A stretch of DNA of 64,000 bases from Bacteroidales bacterium Phil12 (GCA_002633275.1 NWBO01000020.1:1-64000), one strand, 5' to 3'; positions 18,314 to 27,605 are shown, counted from the first letter of the stretch. Made by a program: numbers and translations. Notes: generated by a model not told the origin, from the letters alone.

Positions 18314-19168
18314 ATGATATACTTTCCTAACGCTAAAATAAATATAGGTCTGTTCGTAACATCGAAAAGAGAAGATAATTTCCATAATATCGAATCCATC
18401 TTCTACCCTATCGGTTTGAATGATGCGTTGGAATTGCGTATCAGCCAAAGTAATGAAACCAAACTTACGATTTTTGGCGAAAATATCAAGGATAATGTCT
18501 CCAATGGCCAAAGCAACACAGTTCTCAAAGCATATAACCTTCTTAAAAAAGATTTCGCACAGATACGTCCTGCCAATATATGTTTGGATAAAAAAATCCC
18601 CGTTTTTGCAGGCTTGGGAGGTGGCAGCAGCGATGCCACATTTATGCTTAAACTTGTGAATTATATGTACGATTTGCATTTAAGTGAAAACAAACTGTAC
18701 GACTATGCAGCCAAAATAGGCAGCGACTGTATGTTTTTTTTGAAAAACACTCCGCAATTTGTTTATTCTCGCGGCGATAAAATGCAAGAAGTGTCTTTGT
18801 CTTTGACCGGCCATTACCTTGTCCTTATCAAACCAAACATAAATATTTCCACAAAGGAGGCTTACAGCAATGTACATAAAACGCCTACGCCATTTGATTT
18901 GCGTGGCATAGATGTTAAAGACATTAAAAATTGGAAAGACTGCGTTAAAAACGATTTCGAGGTAAATATTTTTTCGACATATCCTCTTTTACGGGCAATT
19001 AAAGAAATGCTGTACGACAATGGTGCTGTTTATTCGCAAATGAGCGGCTCGGGAAGTACTATATATGGCATTTTTGAGAAAAAAGCAGACCTTGACGCAA
19101 TAAAACAAGAGTTGAAAAGACTAAACGCCGCAAAAGATACGTTTATTTATCAGGAGCGACTGAAATAA
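18314..19168 (+). CDS. ispE: 4-diphosphocytidyl-2-C-methyl-D-erythritol kinase
   Basis: A 284-residue GHMP kinase that phosphorylates CDP-methylerythritol in the non-mevalonate isoprenoid pathway, in the cytosol. Visible motifs: PNAKINIGL at the N terminus, the GHMP phosphate loop PVFAGLGGGSSDAT (about 95-108), and GDKMQE and the C-terminal MSGSGSTIYG (about 235-245). Length is typical. A -7-like TAACTTTG at 18271-18278 may mark its promoter. With ispH in the same window it shows that the organism uses the MEP route. Confidence 0.95.
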   Translation: MIYFPNAKINIGLFVTSKREDNFHNIESIFYPIGLNDALELRISQSNETKLTIFGENIKDNVSNGQSNTVLKAYNLLKKDFAQIRPANICLDKKIPVFAGLGGGSSDATFMLKLVNYMYDLHLSENKLYDYAAKIGSDCMFFLKNTPQFVYSRGDKMQEVSLSLTGHYLVLIKPNINISTKEAYSNVHKTPTPFDLRGIDVKDIKNWKDCVKNDFEVNIFSTYPLLRAIKEMLYDNGAVYSQMSGSGSTIYGIFEKKADLDAIKQELKRLNAAKDTFIYQERLK

Positions 19169-19231
19169 GTCAATAGCAAAACGATTGAACAACCGAATAA
19201 AGAAAATATAAAACATAAAAATATTATAAAA

Positions 19232-20686
19232 ATGACTGAAATATCAAATTTAGAACCTAAGGGATTATGGCAGAACTTTGATATGTTTTGTGCAAATCCA
19301 CGTCCTTCAAAACATGAAGAAAAAATCAGAGCCGCTATCGTTGATTACGCAAAGCAGCACAATATCGATTGCAAAGTAGATGAGATTGGCAACATTATAA
19401 TGTCCAAACCTGCCACAAAAGGTATGGAAAATCGTAAAGGCGTTATTCTTCAAGCCCATATCGATATGGTTCCTCAGAAAAATAACGACGTTAATCACGA
19501 TTTCGTAAAAGACCCTATAAAACCTCGTATCGTTGAAGATTGGGTATATGCCACCGGAACAACATTGGGTGCCGACAACGGTATAGGTGCTTCCGCCGCT
19601 TTGGCCGTACTTACCGATGATACTATCGAACACGGTCCTATCGAAGTTCTTCTTACAATTGACGAAGAGACCGGAATGACAGGTGCATTCAATCTTAAAC
19701 CCGGAATGCTTAACGGAGATATTTTATTAAACCTTGACTCCGAAACGGAGGGTGAGTTATATGTCGGTTGTGCAGGTGGTGTCGATGCAACAATTCATCT
19801 ATCCTACGGCAAGGAAAATATGAAAGCAGGTTATGTTTGCCAAAAACTTGAAGTAAAAGGTTTGAAAGGCGGACACAGCGGTATGGATATTATTTTGCAA
19901 AGAGGAAATGCCAACAAGATATTGTTCCGCATCTTGAAAGCGTTGGAAGAAACCGATGTAAGACTATGCAGCGTTGAGGGAGGAAATATGCGTAATGCAA
20001 TACCTCGTGAAGCACATGCTGTTATTGCGATACCTGAAACAAATGTTGCAAAAGCACAAGAAATAGTAAAAGATTTGACAAATGCCGTTTGTGCAGAACT
20101 TTCGGAGGTTGAAAAAGAGATTGAAATAGCAATGACTCCAACCGAAGAGGCAAAAGAAATGTTCAAAGAATGTTGTTCAAAACGTATAATCAATGCCGTT
20201 TATGCTTTGCCTAACGGTATTTACAGAATGAGCGACAGTATGAAAGGTTTGGTGGAAACATCTTCCAATCTTGCAATAGTTAAATCCAACGGCAGCGAAG
20301 TGGAGATGTGTTGTTTGATTCGTTCAAGCGTTGATACGGAGAAGAAAGATTTCGCAATGATGATGAAATCCGTCATCGATTTGGCAGAAGGCACAATAGA
20401 GTTTTCGGGCGAATATCCCGGCTGGAAACCTAATATGGCTTCTCCTATACTTAAAGAAATGAAAGAACAATACCATGCTATGTTCTCAACCGAACCTAAG
20501 GTTATGGCTATTCACGCAGGTTTGGAATGCGGAGTAATGGGCGGCACTTATCCTAAATGGGATATGATTTCCTTTGGCCCTACAATCGAACATCCGCACT
20601 CCCCTGACGAAAGAGTAAATATCCCTTCGGTAGCGAAGTTCTGGAAATTCTTGGTAGCAACATTGAAAAACACACCTGTTAAATAA
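19232..20686 (+). CDS. pepD: Aminoacyl-histidine dipeptidase (M20C family)
   Basis: 484 residues, a cytosolic zinc dipeptidase that releases amino acids from Xaa-His and other dipeptides. The first metal-ligand motif is QAHIDMVPQ (His at about 76), followed by TTLGADNGIGASAALAVL with the bridging Asp and by TIDEETGMTGAF with the catalytic Glu pair. The dimerisation lid (about 195-390) contains KGLKGGHSGMDI, and a C-terminal HAGLECG carries the last ligands. It starts 63 bases after ispE and may share its transcript. A long hairpin ends the unit. Confidence 0.94.
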   Translation: MTEISNLEPKGLWQNFDMFCANPRPSKHEEKIRAAIVDYAKQHNIDCKVDEIGNIIMSKPATKGMENRKGVILQAHIDMVPQKNNDVNHDFVKDPIKPRIVEDWVYATGTTLGADNGIGASAALAVLTDDTIEHGPIEVLLTIDEETGMTGAFNLKPGMLNGDILLNLDSETEGELYVGCAGGVDATIHLSYGKENMKAGYVCQKLEVKGLKGGHSGMDIILQRGNANKILFRILKALEETDVRLCSVEGGNMRNAIPREAHAVIAIPETNVAKAQEIVKDLTNAVCAELSEVEKEIEIAMTPTEEAKEMFKECCSKRIINAVYALPNGIYRMSDSMKGLVETSSNLAIVKSNGSEVEMCCLIRSSVDTEKKDFAMMMKSVIDLAEGTIEFSGEYPGWKPNMASPILKEMKEQYHAMFSTEPKVMAIHAGLECGVMGGTYPKWDMISFGPTIEHPHSPDERVNIPSVAKFWKFLVATLKNTPVK

Positions 20687-20700
20687 TTTTTTTGCTAATC

Positions 20701-20756
20701 ATAAGAGTGTCGTTTTGTGTGCGACAATAATAAAGGCGACACTCTTATTATTTTTG
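20701..20756 (+). terminator. Terminator of pepD
   Basis: Perfect 12-base arms ATAAGAGTGTCG (20701-20712) and CGACACTCTTAT (20736-20747) followed by TATTTTTG. An ATG at 20717 that would extend the next gene upstream lies in the loop of this hairpin, which argues against that start. Confidence 0.82.
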
Positions 20757-20767
20757 TCTTACATTTG

Positions 20768-23599
20768 GTGAGAAAAAAAGTTTTAATAATAGTATTATTA
20801 CTCGTTGCTTGCACTACTTACGCTCAATACAGCGTGAGCGGGGTTAATGATTCCCGTATAAAATACAGACAAATCAAGACAAGCAAATTCAATATAGTTT
20901 ATCCTGATTACTACGAAAGCAATGCGCAACGGTTGGCTTGCGTGTTGGATACCGTTGTCCCTGTAATCGGAAAAAGTCTGAAAACCTCCGCACCGAATGT
21001 TCCCATACTTATACATACAAAAAGTTCAATAAGTAACGGTCTCAGCGTTTGGGCTCCCAAACGTATGGAGTTTTGGACCACTCCTCCGCCGACCTCTTAT
21101 GGATTTCCTTACACATGGCAATTGGCTATCCATGAATATAGACATACGGCACAAATGCAGGGTCTTAATGTAGGAATAACCAAAGTATTGGGAACTGCAT
21201 TCGGCGAACATATTCTCGGTGCCGTTGCAGGAATATTCGTTCCGAACTGGTTCTTTGAAGGCGATGCCGTTGTGGCTGAAACATCTTTGGCTCCTGCCGG
21301 CAGAGGCGAAGAACCCGAATACAATATGTTCCTAAAAGCACAGGTTTTGGAAAAAGGACGATACTCGACCGACAAGATGCTGCTCGGCAGTATGAAAGAT
21401 TTTGTCTGCGATGAGTACAATCTCGGTTATTTTCTCATTTCTTACGGCAGACAAAAATACGGAAAAGATATTTGGGGAGACTGTCTCAATCATTTGGGGT
21501 CTTCTTGGTGGAAATTGCATCTGTGGGGAAGAACCAAAAGAAAGCAGGAAAATTTGGATTTTATTACAATGTACAACGAAACTTTGGATTCGTTGGAAAG
21601 AGTTTGGGTCGATGACGATATTAATTATCTGCACAATATCGATAACGGTATTACAAAACACTGGGGCGAAGAGAACGACACCGATTACATCAACTACAAA
21701 AATCCTATTCAGATAAACGACTCCACTGTTTTGGCACTGAAAACCTCAGCCTACCAAACACAGGAGTTGGTTAAGATTATAAACGACAAAGAAGAGCATT
21801 TGCTTTATCTTCCATTTTTGATGCACTCATATTTTCAATATAACAACGGACATATACTATACAGCCAATATTCGCCTAACATACGCTGGGGACAAGAAGC
21901 CACCTCGGACATTATCGACTACGATTTATCGACCAACAAATTCATAAGTATTTCTTCAAACAAGACATTTTTCACTCCGATATATTACCCCAACGAAAAT
22001 TTGATTGCAGCCATCTATACGGATTCTTTGGACAATCAAAATCTTGCCTTTATATCGCCCGACACTTCTTATTTCAGGAACAAACAAATATTGAAAAAAG
22101 ACAAGTCTTCATATATGCGAGTAATCAACGGACGTCCCAATCATTCGTTCTCCTATCCCGTATGGCAAGACTCCACATCCAATGTTTATTTCATTGCAAC
22201 TTCTTCCAAAGGCAAGGCTATATGTTTGTATAATACGGAAACACGGGAACAAAAACCCGTTACCGAGTTTTCTTACGACAATATTAAATATCTGAAAATC
22301 TACAACAACCGTCTTTATTTCATCAAAGACGTATCTCACAAATATCAACTGCTAAGCATAGACTTGAATAACTTTTCCGATGTTCAAATTCACACCAATT
22401 CCCGCTACGGTATAGACAATTTCTGTTTGTATGACTCCACCATAGTTGTGAGCGACTACACATCCAACGGCTACAAAATAGTTTCCCTGCCATATCAGGC
22501 TTCGCCTTACGACATAAGCAAGAACAATGAGCCTATGTATTTCACACGTCTTAACAGACAACAGGAAAATTTCATTCTAAGCGAAGAAGCAATCAATTTC
22601 GATACCGTTTATAAAAGCACCAAATACAGCAAACTGTCGCATTTGTTTAACATTCACTCTTGGGCGCCTTTGTTTATCAATGTTCAGTCAATGGATATTG
22701 GTTTCGGAGCAAGTATTATGTCGCAAAACCTGTTATCGACCTCAGTATTGGAATTAGGTTTCAAATACAATTTTTTTGAAAAGAACGAATTTTTTATGTC
22801 CTACACTTATTCGGGTCTTTACCCCATAATGGAATTAAGCCTTAATTATCGTCCTCGTGATATGCGTAAGGAATTAAATCCCGAAAGTATGGAATACATA
22901 GATTGGGACGAGATTACGGCTGGATACAACATCACGCTGCCTTTCACTTGGACTAACAGAAATTACAGAAACAATATCAATCTGACTTTACACTACTCTT
23001 TGCACGATATAATCAATGCGGACTACAAAACACGTCTGACTCTTTTCAATGCGATAGGTTATTACGCCACATTATCCAATTACGCTGCAAAAGCGGAGAA
23101 TGATTTCTACCCGAAAAGCGGACACATAACGAGCGTTAAATACACCCACACCCTTACATCCGAGTTCGCAAGCATATTTTCCGCACAAACACAAATCTTC
23201 TTACCAGGATTTGCACGCAATCATTCTCTTGTACTTGGCGGCAGTTTCCAAAAAAACAGTCCCGATGTGTATTATTTCCAAAACGAAGTCAGTTTCGTTC
23301 GCGGCGTTCATAATATCTTCCCTGAATATTACGCAGGCTTTTTGGCTCAATACTGTCTGCCTCTTCTTTATCCCGACGGCGGAATCAACGGCATATTGTA
23401 CATAAAAAGAATTTCGGCAAAACCTTTCCTCAATCACGGTTGGTTCGACAGAGAACATTACTATTCCTACGGCAGCGACATTGAAGCCAAAGTTCATTTG
23501 TTCAGAATAACCATTCCTGTCAATATCGGTTTCCGCATAGGCTACTGTCCGACAACGGACAACACCTTTGCTTCATTTTTGTTCAGCATAGATATTTAG
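20768..23599 (+). CDS. Secreted HExxH metallopeptidase-like protein with C-terminal barrel-like region
   Basis: About 943 residues from the chosen GTG at 20768, which starts a clean signal peptide (RKKVLIIVLLLVACTTYAQ). The in-frame ATG at 20717 sits inside the pepD terminator. Residues 122-126 read HEYRH, and 35-40 residues later NWFFEGDAVVAE supplies a third ligand (Glu, about 164), the pattern of gluzincin metallopeptidases. The middle (about 270-590) looks like beta-propeller blades with repeated aromatic-Gly strands. The last 300 residues alternate in barrel fashion and end in FASFLFSIDI, suggesting an outer-membrane barrel. A surface or periplasmic protease tethered by its own barrel is the inference. 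No named family is recognised with confidence. Confidence 0.72.
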   Translation: MRKKVLIIVLLLVACTTYAQYSVSGVNDSRIKYRQIKTSKFNIVYPDYYESNAQRLACVLDTVVPVIGKSLKTSAPNVPILIHTKSSISNGLSVWAPKRMEFWTTPPPTSYGFPYTWQLAIHEYRHTAQMQGLNVGITKVLGTAFGEHILGAVAGIFVPNWFFEGDAVVAETSLAPAGRGEEPEYNMFLKAQVLEKGRYSTDKMLLGSMKDFVCDEYNLGYFLISYGRQKYGKDIWGDCLNHLGSSWWKLHLWGRTKRKQENLDFITMYNETLDSLERVWVDDDINYLHNIDNGITKHWGEENDTDYINYKNPIQINDSTVLALKTSAYQTQELVKIINDKEEHLLYLPFLMHSYFQYNNGHILYSQYSPNIRWGQEATSDIIDYDLSTNKFISISSNKTFFTPIYYPNENLIAAIYTDSLDNQNLAFISPDTSYFRNKQILKKDKSSYMRVINGRPNHSFSYPVWQDSTSNVYFIATSSKGKAICLYNTETREQKPVTEFSYDNIKYLKIYNNRLYFIKDVSHKYQLLSIDLNNFSDVQIHTNSRYGIDNFCLYDSTIVVSDYTSNGYKIVSLPYQASPYDISKNNEPMYFTRLNRQQENFILSEEAINFDTVYKSTKYSKLSHLFNIHSWAPLFINVQSMDIGFGASIMSQNLLSTSVLELGFKYNFFEKNEFFMSYTYSGLYPIMELSLNYRPRDMRKELNPESMEYIDWDEITAGYNITLPFTWTNRNYRNNINLTLHYSLHDIINADYKTRLTLFNAIGYYATLSNYAAKAENDFYPKSGHITSVKYTHTLTSEFASIFSAQTQIFLPGFARNHSLVLGGSFQKNSPDVYYFQNEVSFVRGVHNIFPEYYAGFLAQYCLPLLYPDGGINGILYIKRISAKPFLNHGWFDREHYYSYGSDIEAKVHLFRITIPVNIGFRIGYCPTTDNTFASFLFSIDI

Positions 23600-23758
23600 T
23601 TTTTAGCATAAATCAATCATCTGAGGTTGGTGTTCAAAACTATCCGACAAAAAGTTCAAATAAACGGATAAGAAATTAAAACAAAATCGGTTGTTTAGAA
23701 ATACTCTTCATAGTCTTCATCTTCCATATACATATCTTCAATTGGTTCAACTGTTGGT

Positions 23759-24346
23759 TTAGCCTAATAACGCGCACACCAAAAAAAATAACATAATGAT
23801 ACCTATATAAATAAGGGGAACAAATCTATCGGAATTTTTATCTTTCTTTGTCTCTTTTCGTGGAAATTCTTTTACAAGCCTTGGTTTGGGTTTCTTGAGC
23901 GGTATGGCAATACGGGAATTGTATTTCACGTAGGATGAAATATTTTTTACTATACCCAAAGAATCACAAAAAAAGTCCGGCTTTGAGTACCCGTAATCAA
24001 TAGGTGGAAGTTCCTCGCAGACCAAATCACTACTTCGAAGCAGTTCTTCCGCCTGTTGTAGGGTAGAATTAATATTACCTTCAATAGAGTAAATGGCATC
24101 GGACAGACCGATAATCGCATCGGGATTAATCATTACTCCGTTAAAACAGGCACAAATGTGATTTCTCAATAATTTGTTGTCATAAAAACTCCAAGCATAG
24201 TACATCAAATTGCCGTTACGTCTTTGAACAAAAAGATACGGCACACTATGTTCCTCATTCAACTTTTTTACTTCTTTGACAAAGTCCTCCGAAAAGGGAA
24301 CTCCGAAAATGGAGTCCCCTATGCTTACTGCTACATCACAATTCAT
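23759..24346 (-). CDS. Tail-anchored hypothetical protein, last gene of the GTPase operon
   Basis: 195 residues, function unknown. The N-terminal domain (1-110) is soluble and compact, and begins NCDVAVSIGDSIFGVPFSEDF. A basic, Lys/Pro-rich linker (about 150-172) follows, and one hydrophobic segment, FVPLIYIGIIMLFFLVCALLG, ends the protein, so it is likely anchored by its tail with the soluble part in the cytosol. It starts 18 bases after the DUF805 gene and closes a six-gene run. Directly beyond its stop, in another frame, is an acidic coding-like stretch with no start codon. Confidence 0.65.
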   Translation of the reverse strand: MNCDVAVSIGDSIFGVPFSEDFVKEVKKLNEEHSVPYLFVQRRNGNLMYYAWSFYDNKLLRNHICACFNGVMINPDAIIGLSDAIYSIEGNINSTLQQAEELLRSSDLVCEELPPIDYGYSKPDFFCDSLGIVKNISSYVKYNSRIAIPLKKPKPRLVKEFPRKETKKDKNSDRFVPLIYIGIIMLFFLVCALLG

Positions 24347-24364
24347 ACGATTGATTTTAATGGT

Positions 24365-24763
24365 TTATTCTTCTTCTCTATACACGCTTTCCTCCACACT
24401 TCGCAAAAAGCCGCACTCAATCAAAAGCCACCAGCGTAGTATCGGAACAAAACTCAAAAACATCCAATATCCACCTTTGTCCCTATCATGTAGGCGTTTA
24501 ACACAGGCACAAATATAAATGTACAAGGCGATTATACACGTAATAATGAACAACAATTGCATTATACTATATTTATCAATACCACTAATATCATAAATAA
24601 TATTAATTGAACCACAACACATCAATAAACAGAGTACTATAGTCCACCATTCTCTACGTTTGATACATCCTTTTGTTGAAAATAATTTTGTTGAAAATAA
24701 ACTCATAATTCGTTTTGTTTTTTTATTGTTTAACATTATTGATTTACTGATTTTGAAATACAT
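24365..24763 (-). CDS. DUF805 membrane protein
   Basis: 132 residues if started at the ATG two bases after the aspartic protease gene; a shorter start at 24706 (MSLFSTKLFSTKG) gives 113 residues and fits the usual DUF805 N terminus better. The family marks are the RREWW segment near the start of the first membrane helix and VKRLHDRDKGGYWMFLSFVP between helices two and three. Three to four hydrophobic segments are present. DUF805 proteins are small inner-membrane proteins without an assigned biochemical role. Within this operon it may be a membrane partner of the GTPase or of the two anchored proteins. Confidence 0.78.
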   Translation of the reverse strand: MYFKISKSIMLNNKKTKRIMSLFSTKLFSTKGCIKRREWWTIVLCLLMCCGSINIIYDISGIDKYSIMQLLFIITCIIALYIYICACVKRLHDRDKGGYWMFLSFVPILRWWLLIECGFLRSVEESVYREEE

Positions 24764-24765
24764 TT

Positions 24766-25290
24766 CTATTCTTGAAATATGATTACGCCGTTTTCGTCAT
24801 CAATCGTAAAACTGCCAAGTTCTCTCAAAGCGGAATTGCCCAAAAGCAAAGGGGCTTTAAAATTGTTTGTAACGAGAGCCTTGACATTCTCGATAACAAG
24901 TCCGTCTGTCAATTCTATTTCTTTAAGATTTACAACCATGTCCTCTACGATACTTCCGTCTGCAATCCGACTTTGAGTATAACCCAAGATGTCGTCGTCT
25001 GTCAGTGTGCCTTGCTTGTAAAGAAACCGTGCTTCGGTCAGTGAAAGGCTTACGCCACTCGCTCCGGTATCGAAAACCATTTCCATTTCCACGCCATTGA
25101 CCTTTACCTTCACATATCTGACGCCACCCCTTACCTCAAAGGGTATCTCGTAGCCGCTGCCCTCATCCATAAGTGTCGTTTCGTCGTCCTCATACGATAT
25201 TTCAACCAAAGGTGGCGGTACAGTCTTGGTGCAAGACTGAGCAAGCACCAAGAAAAGCGGTAAAATCAATAGGATTAAAAAGCGTTTCAT
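24766..25290 (-). CDS. Lipoprotein with retropepsin-like aspartic protease domain
   Basis: 174 residues. The signal sequence ends in a lipobox-like LAQSC (Cys about 20), so the mature protein is probably lipid-anchored. Residues about 50-174 form a retropepsin-like clan AA domain: GVEMEMVFDTGASGVSLS carries the catalytic DTGAS, and PLLLGNSALRELGSFTIDD is the typical C-terminal strand pair. The unit is single-domain, so it should act as a homodimer. It is unusual to find such a protease inside a GTPase/membrane operon. It could cleave the periplasmic part of a neighbour. It begins 9 bases after the 422-residue gene and ends 2 bases before the DUF805 gene. Confidence 0.82.
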   Translation of the reverse strand: MKRFLILLILPLFLVLAQSCTKTVPPPLVEISYEDDETTLMDEGSGYEIPFEVRGGVRYVKVKVNGVEMEMVFDTGASGVSLSLTEARFLYKQGTLTDDDILGYTQSRIADGSIVEDMVVNLKEIELTDGLVIENVKALVTNNFKAPLLLGNSALRELGSFTIDDENGVIIFQE

Positions 25291-25299
25291 AGTTTTTTG

Positions 25300-26568
25300 T
25301 TATTTTTCTACGATAAACTGATGTTTATACTTTTTATCTCCCGTTTCTTCGGCAATAGTAAGAGAAATCGTTACGGTATCTCCGCTATTCGGCTTAATTA
25401 CTTGTGCTGTACATGTACCATCGTCTTCCGATTTTTTGGAAAAACCGTCATATCCCCATTTTTTGACTTTTACTTCACCCGAAATGATAAACTTAATGTT
25501 TTCTCCATATTTTAGTTTCTCTTCGTGTACTGTTAGCGTATCCGAAGAGTAAAGCGAGATTTCTTTTGAGTGCTGTTCTACCTGCTCAGTAGCCGTTGTG
25601 GTATTGGATTCCGTTGTCCCTGCTGGTGATTTGTCGGTTCCACATTTCCGAAACAGTAATACAGTACCTGCAATCAGAAGTGCCAATACAACAATACCCA
25701 AAAGTATATTTTTCTCATTCCAAGGAGTAGTATTTCGAGTTTGTCTATTAGTTGTTCTTGGTTGAGAACTAAAAGGTCGTAATAAATTTATTAGGTCATC
25801 AACCTTTTCACTCAGTAGTTGATAACATTCATTTAATTGTCTTTTTGTTGTGCTGATTTCTTTTTTTAATTCGGAAATTTCAGACCTTAACTCTTTTTCT
25901 GTTGCTTGTGCTTTTTGCAATGTTTTCTCTTTGTCGTCACATTTCTGTTTTAATTTTTTCATATCAGATTCTAATTTTTTAGTTTGTTTGTCTGCTCGCG
26001 GAATTTCGGGGGACAAAATCGCTGAACCACAAGAAAAGAAGTCGTTAAGGAACAAGTCGCAGCCATTTTCAGATACATGGCAACGCAAAGTACGGTTGTG
26101 GTCTGGATTTGAATCTTTTCGTTCCAAAGGAGTAAAACTTTCGGAAAAGCTCTTTGTCAGGAAGTTTTTCAAGATTTCTACTATACTTCCGTATTCTTTG
26201 TCAAAATTTGAAACTAAAAACTGCTTTTGCTTGTTTATCAACTTGTCTTCCACCTTTTTTTCATACAATTGAACAAATAGTTGATACAACCTTGCCATAT
26301 CCTCACAACAAGCCCCTTCGGAGCGAATACTTATGGCAAAGTATCCACCGCTTCGTCCTTTGTTCTCTTTTGTGTTGGGAACTATGTAACTATAATAAAA
26401 ACACTTTTTTCCGTTTTCTTCTTTTATATCGCAGCGGACAAAGTTTGCTTTTTCGTTCTTAAACTCTTCGCTATACAGAGTTTCGCTGTATTTTCTCAAA
26501 ACTTCATCTCCTCTGAATTGTTGTCCGTCCGGATTTCCGCTTATCGCAATTTGAAATTTATCATTCAT
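25300..26568 (-). CDS. Single-pass membrane protein with N-terminal domain, coiled coil and periplasmic domain
   Basis: 422 residues, no family recognised. There is no signal peptide. Residues 1-180 form a soluble cytosolic domain that begins DKFQIAISGNPDGQQFRG. About 193-265 is a strong coiled coil, rich in K/E/L heptads. One membrane helix (NILLGIVVLALLIAGTVLLF, about 288-308) follows, then a Thr/Ser-rich linker and a small beta domain with regular Val/Ile strands (about 340-422). The topology is cytosolic sensor or effector, coiled coil, membrane, exterior domain. It starts 3 bases after the GTPase stop, so the two proteins are likely made together and may interact. Confidence 0.75.
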   Translation of the reverse strand: MNDKFQIAISGNPDGQQFRGDEVLRKYSETLYSEEFKNEKANFVRCDIKEENGKKCFYYSYIVPNTKENKGRSGGYFAISIRSEGACCEDMARLYQLFVQLYEKKVEDKLINKQKQFLVSNFDKEYGSIVEILKNFLTKSFSESFTPLERKDSNPDHNRTLRCHVSENGCDLFLNDFFSCGSAILSPEIPRADKQTKKLESDMKKLKQKCDDKEKTLQKAQATEKELRSEISELKKEISTTKRQLNECYQLLSEKVDDLINLLRPFSSQPRTTNRQTRNTTPWNEKNILLGIVVLALLIAGTVLLFRKCGTDKSPAGTTESNTTTATEQVEQHSKEISLYSSDTLTVHEEKLKYGENIKFIISGEVKVKKWGYDGFSKKSEDDGTCTAQVIKPNSGDTVTISLTIAEETGDKKYKHQFIVEK

Positions 26569-26571
26569 TGT

Positions 26572-27570
26572 TTATCTTCCCACTCTTTTTAAAATCGTTT
26601 TCCAAAGATTTTCCGGATATTTGTCGCTATCCTCGGTGAACCTCATTTTGTTAGAACCGTCCTCACAAAACGTTCCCGACTTAAACGGAACGAACTCGCA
26701 GTCGTAAGGTTTGAAGAAACTGATTATCGGACGTGTCTCCTTGAATATGCCTAACAACCCGACGTATTGGTCTGAAATGTATTGTCTAAAACGATTTTTA
26801 TTCACAAATCCATTACCTTGTATAAACTCATCAGCCTTATCGACTTTGTTTCCAAGCAAAATAACTCGGTCTCTCGGACTCATATGCTTTTTCAAGTGTC
26901 TGATGCGTTCCACATAGTTGCGTCTGTCTGTCTCGTTTCTCCAATTGGGTTCCAATATTATCACATAGACTTTACGGTTCGGACTGCTGGTTATCTTATT
27001 GAAATAAACCGTGGCATCAACTCTCGAATCAGGATTATTCGGATCAAAATACAACTCTCCCGGTCCCTCCAAAATTTGACAGATTTGTTCTCCTGCATTG
27101 CGGGATACACTAACCAACATAAAATTCATTCTACTGTTGGCTTCCGCTGCAATACTTGCGTTGAGTTTTTGCGAAAAGTCATCGCACATATCTTTGTAAT
27201 TTTTGTCATAATCGGGTCTGAAACTGCGTACCGGCTTTACTTTATAGTCGCCGGGAAGACAGTTCAAATAACGGGACAGCCTTACAAGGGTCATTGTCTT
27301 ACCACAAGCGGGAGGTCCGAACAAAACAACAATAGGTGTTTTCTTATCGGATATGGTAACCTCCACATCGTTAGGATTATTAAACGCTGTGGCGGAAATG
27401 CCACTCTCTTCGGTTTCTTCTATGGAATTTGCAATATCCTGAGTGTTATATTCGTCTATATCTTCTTCGGGATAATTCGTTTCATTTTCCGTTTCGGGGA
27501 TATCAGTTTCTTTTGTTTCCTCCTGCTGAACTATTGGTTGTTCATTATCATCATCAAAAAAATTTGCCAT
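26572..27570 (-). CDS. TRAFAC-like GTPase with acidic N-terminal tail
   Basis: 332 residues, cytosolic. Residues 1-75 are acidic and probably disordered. The nucleotide-binding domain follows: G1/Walker A GPPACGKT (85-92), a G3-like LEGPGE (167-172), and G4 NKVD (241-244) after the strand RVILLG. G4 specificity for guanine is the main reason to call it a GTPase rather than an ATPase. The domain architecture resembles the GTPases found in bacterial conflict systems, but no assignment to a named family is possible by eye. It starts 35 bases after the 344-residue membrane gene and ends 3 bases before the coiled-coil gene. Confidence 0.8.
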   Translation of the reverse strand: MANFFDDDNEQPIVQQEETKETDIPETENETNYPEEDIDEYNTQDIANSIEETEESGISATAFNNPNDVEVTISDKKTPIVVLFGPPACGKTMTLVRLSRYLNCLPGDYKVKPVRSFRPDYDKNYKDMCDDFSQKLNASIAAEANSRMNFMLVSVSRNAGEQICQILEGPGELYFDPNNPDSRVDATVYFNKITSSPNRKVYVIILEPNWRNETDRRNYVERIRHLKKHMSPRDRVILLGNKVDKADEFIQGNGFVNKNRFRQYISDQYVGLLGIFKETRPIISFFKPYDCEFVPFKSGTFCEDGSNKMRFTEDSDKYPENLWKTILKRVGR

Positions 27571-27605
27571 TGCTTTATATGTTTTGTGTTATACATTAAT
27601 ATTAC

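Noticed and set aside
23698-23788. Programmed frameshift at the T8 run near the end of the 195-residue gene
   Set aside because: Shifting into the frame of the acidic tail meets a TAG directly before it, so the tail cannot be joined by slippage.
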